A stretch of 64,000 nucleotides of DNA from NCBI GenBank assembly GCA_900708905.1, contig CAADRB010000059.1, forward strand, positions 743,104 to 807,103. Direction: 5' to 3'. The position numbers and the translations under genes were made by a program. A model generated the notes under the pieces. The model was not told the origin of the DNA, did no database searches, and saw only the letters and a list, made by a program, of their open reading frames with translations. Each line of letters starts with the position of its first letter. The stretch's first letter is position 1. Positions 62,897-64,000 of the stretch are shown piece by piece. Origin of the DNA: Hymenolepis diminuta (lineage: Eukaryota > Platyhelminthes > Cestoda > Cyclophyllidea > Hymenolepididae).

Positions 62897-64000
62897 TCTC
62901 GATCGACTGGAAACCGTATAAGCCACAGCGACCTCCAAACAGGTTCATCTAAAACGAATAGCTTATTTAAACCAAATTCAGATAAGCATAATTATAAAAT
63001 AATGCATATCTATCCCAAATATTTTTTCTTATCATTTTCTGTGATTAATAATTTCATTTTAAAATGATGCTTTTATTTAAAACTCTTATAAGTTAGTCAA
63101 CACTATGCATTGTGGTATGCCCAAGTTCTAGTAGTTATAAACGAAGATTTTGCACGAAAATCAAGCAAATGTCGTTAACTTGGTGATGTTACTCGTATCG
63201 TGGCAGAATATCTCAAAAAGAAGAGAACAAATATTTAACGAGTTATGTTCATATTTTTACGAAAACTGGAAATTTAAAGGTGTGAGAGTGACTAATGTAA
63301 ATCATTCTTGCACAGAATACAGATGAGCCTACTACAGCCATTTCGAGGAAAATCTCTATTAGGTTTGAAACACTAATGTTTCAATATTCGGACATTCTGA
63401 TGATAAACTGGGAACGACTTCCCAGATCAAATCATCATCCGATTTTAAATTTTTCATATCAGAAATATTCGGAATTCCTCCCTGAGTGTATGATTTGGTC
63501 CATCAACAAGAGTGTTTCAGAAAATGTATGTACAGCACTTAGAGGCAGTGTTCACCGTCTATAATCTTGGATTAAATAGATTCGCAATTAAAGTAATCAG
63601 TACAGTGACCTGAACATTACGATTTGGAGAAATACTCCGAAACGGTCGACCATCTGTCTTTTAATTTTTGATAGCTATGTGCTCATATTTGTCTACTCAG
63701 ATAGTATGTGGCAATAATAAAATAAATTAGATCAGTATCTTTAATATTTCCTTACCCCAGGGGGAACTACTGCTATTCGTTCAAATAGGGGCATATTTAA
63801 AATATCACCCTATTGACACCAATTAAATTAGCAATGCTATTCCAACTGCTCAAAAAATAGGCCTTCAACGAACTAACTTTGAAAAAAATCAGAAAAACTT
63901 ATTATTTGTAAATTAATTAAGTCAAAATCACATAAAATAATGACTAACATATTCAAAGACAACATTAAAAGAGAAAAACAAGTGTCGTTATACTCAATAA
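62897..64000. other. Upstream flank of ABCB6
   Basis: No clear promoter motif or gene. The short plus-strand frame 63376-63564 has no splice or domain support. Confidence 0.4.

Noticed and set aside
62896..62938. Longer N-terminus of ABCB6 starting at 62938
   Set aside because: The codon there is TTG. The first ATG in frame is at 62896, and the resulting length matches ABCB6.
1..64000. CRISPR arrays, bacterial operons or phage-like modules
   Set aside because: The window is eukaryotic with spliceosomal introns. No regularly spaced repeats or bacterial gene order exist.

Overview
This is an AT-rich eukaryotic nuclear window with intron-rich genes, canonical GT-AG junctions and no operons. 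The best guess for the organism is a parasitic flatworm (trematode or cestode). The main reason is that three genes place introns of about 28-50 bp at their 5' ends and introns of hundreds to thousands of bp further 3'. This is a pattern known from schistosome genomes. The species call is an inference.

Layout. (1) 2.0-18.5 kb, minus strand: six exons of a two-LIM-domain protein of the ABLIM/UNC-115 type, with its 5' end missing. (2) 22.07-24.42 kb, plus: a complete 10-exon thioredoxin plus triple NDPK protein (NME8/TXNDC3 or dynein intermediate chain 1 type). Three further phase-compatible exons at 27.67-28.12 kb may give a longer C-terminal isoform. (3) 28.1-37.1 kb: gene-free, with tRNA-derived SINE copies, a diverged tandem duplication carrying two broken copies of one coding fragment, and a dispersed 0.45 kb repeat. 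(4) 37.07-40.29 kb, minus: a complete 11-exon S-adenosylmethionine decarboxylase proenzyme (AMD1). (5) 40.3-57.0 kb: repeat-rich. It holds a candidate degraded LTR element (42.03-45.05 kb), a frameshifted pseudogene (49.28-49.76 kb), a possible two-exon orphan gene (50.53-51.10 kb) and a TRIM-like pair of repeats (52.65-53.9 kb). (6) 56.99-62.90 kb, minus: a complete 11-exon ABCB6-type ABC half-transporter with one GC-AG intron.

The four recognised genes belong to different processes (actin cytoskeleton, ciliary dynein, polyamine synthesis, porphyrin or heavy-metal type transport). Nothing suggests they work together. All exon joins were made by eye from splice signals, reading-phase continuity and remembered family motifs. 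For the AMD, ABCB6 and NME8-like genes the exon lengths add up to whole codons. There are no tRNA or rRNA genes, no CRISPR and no bacterial-type features.
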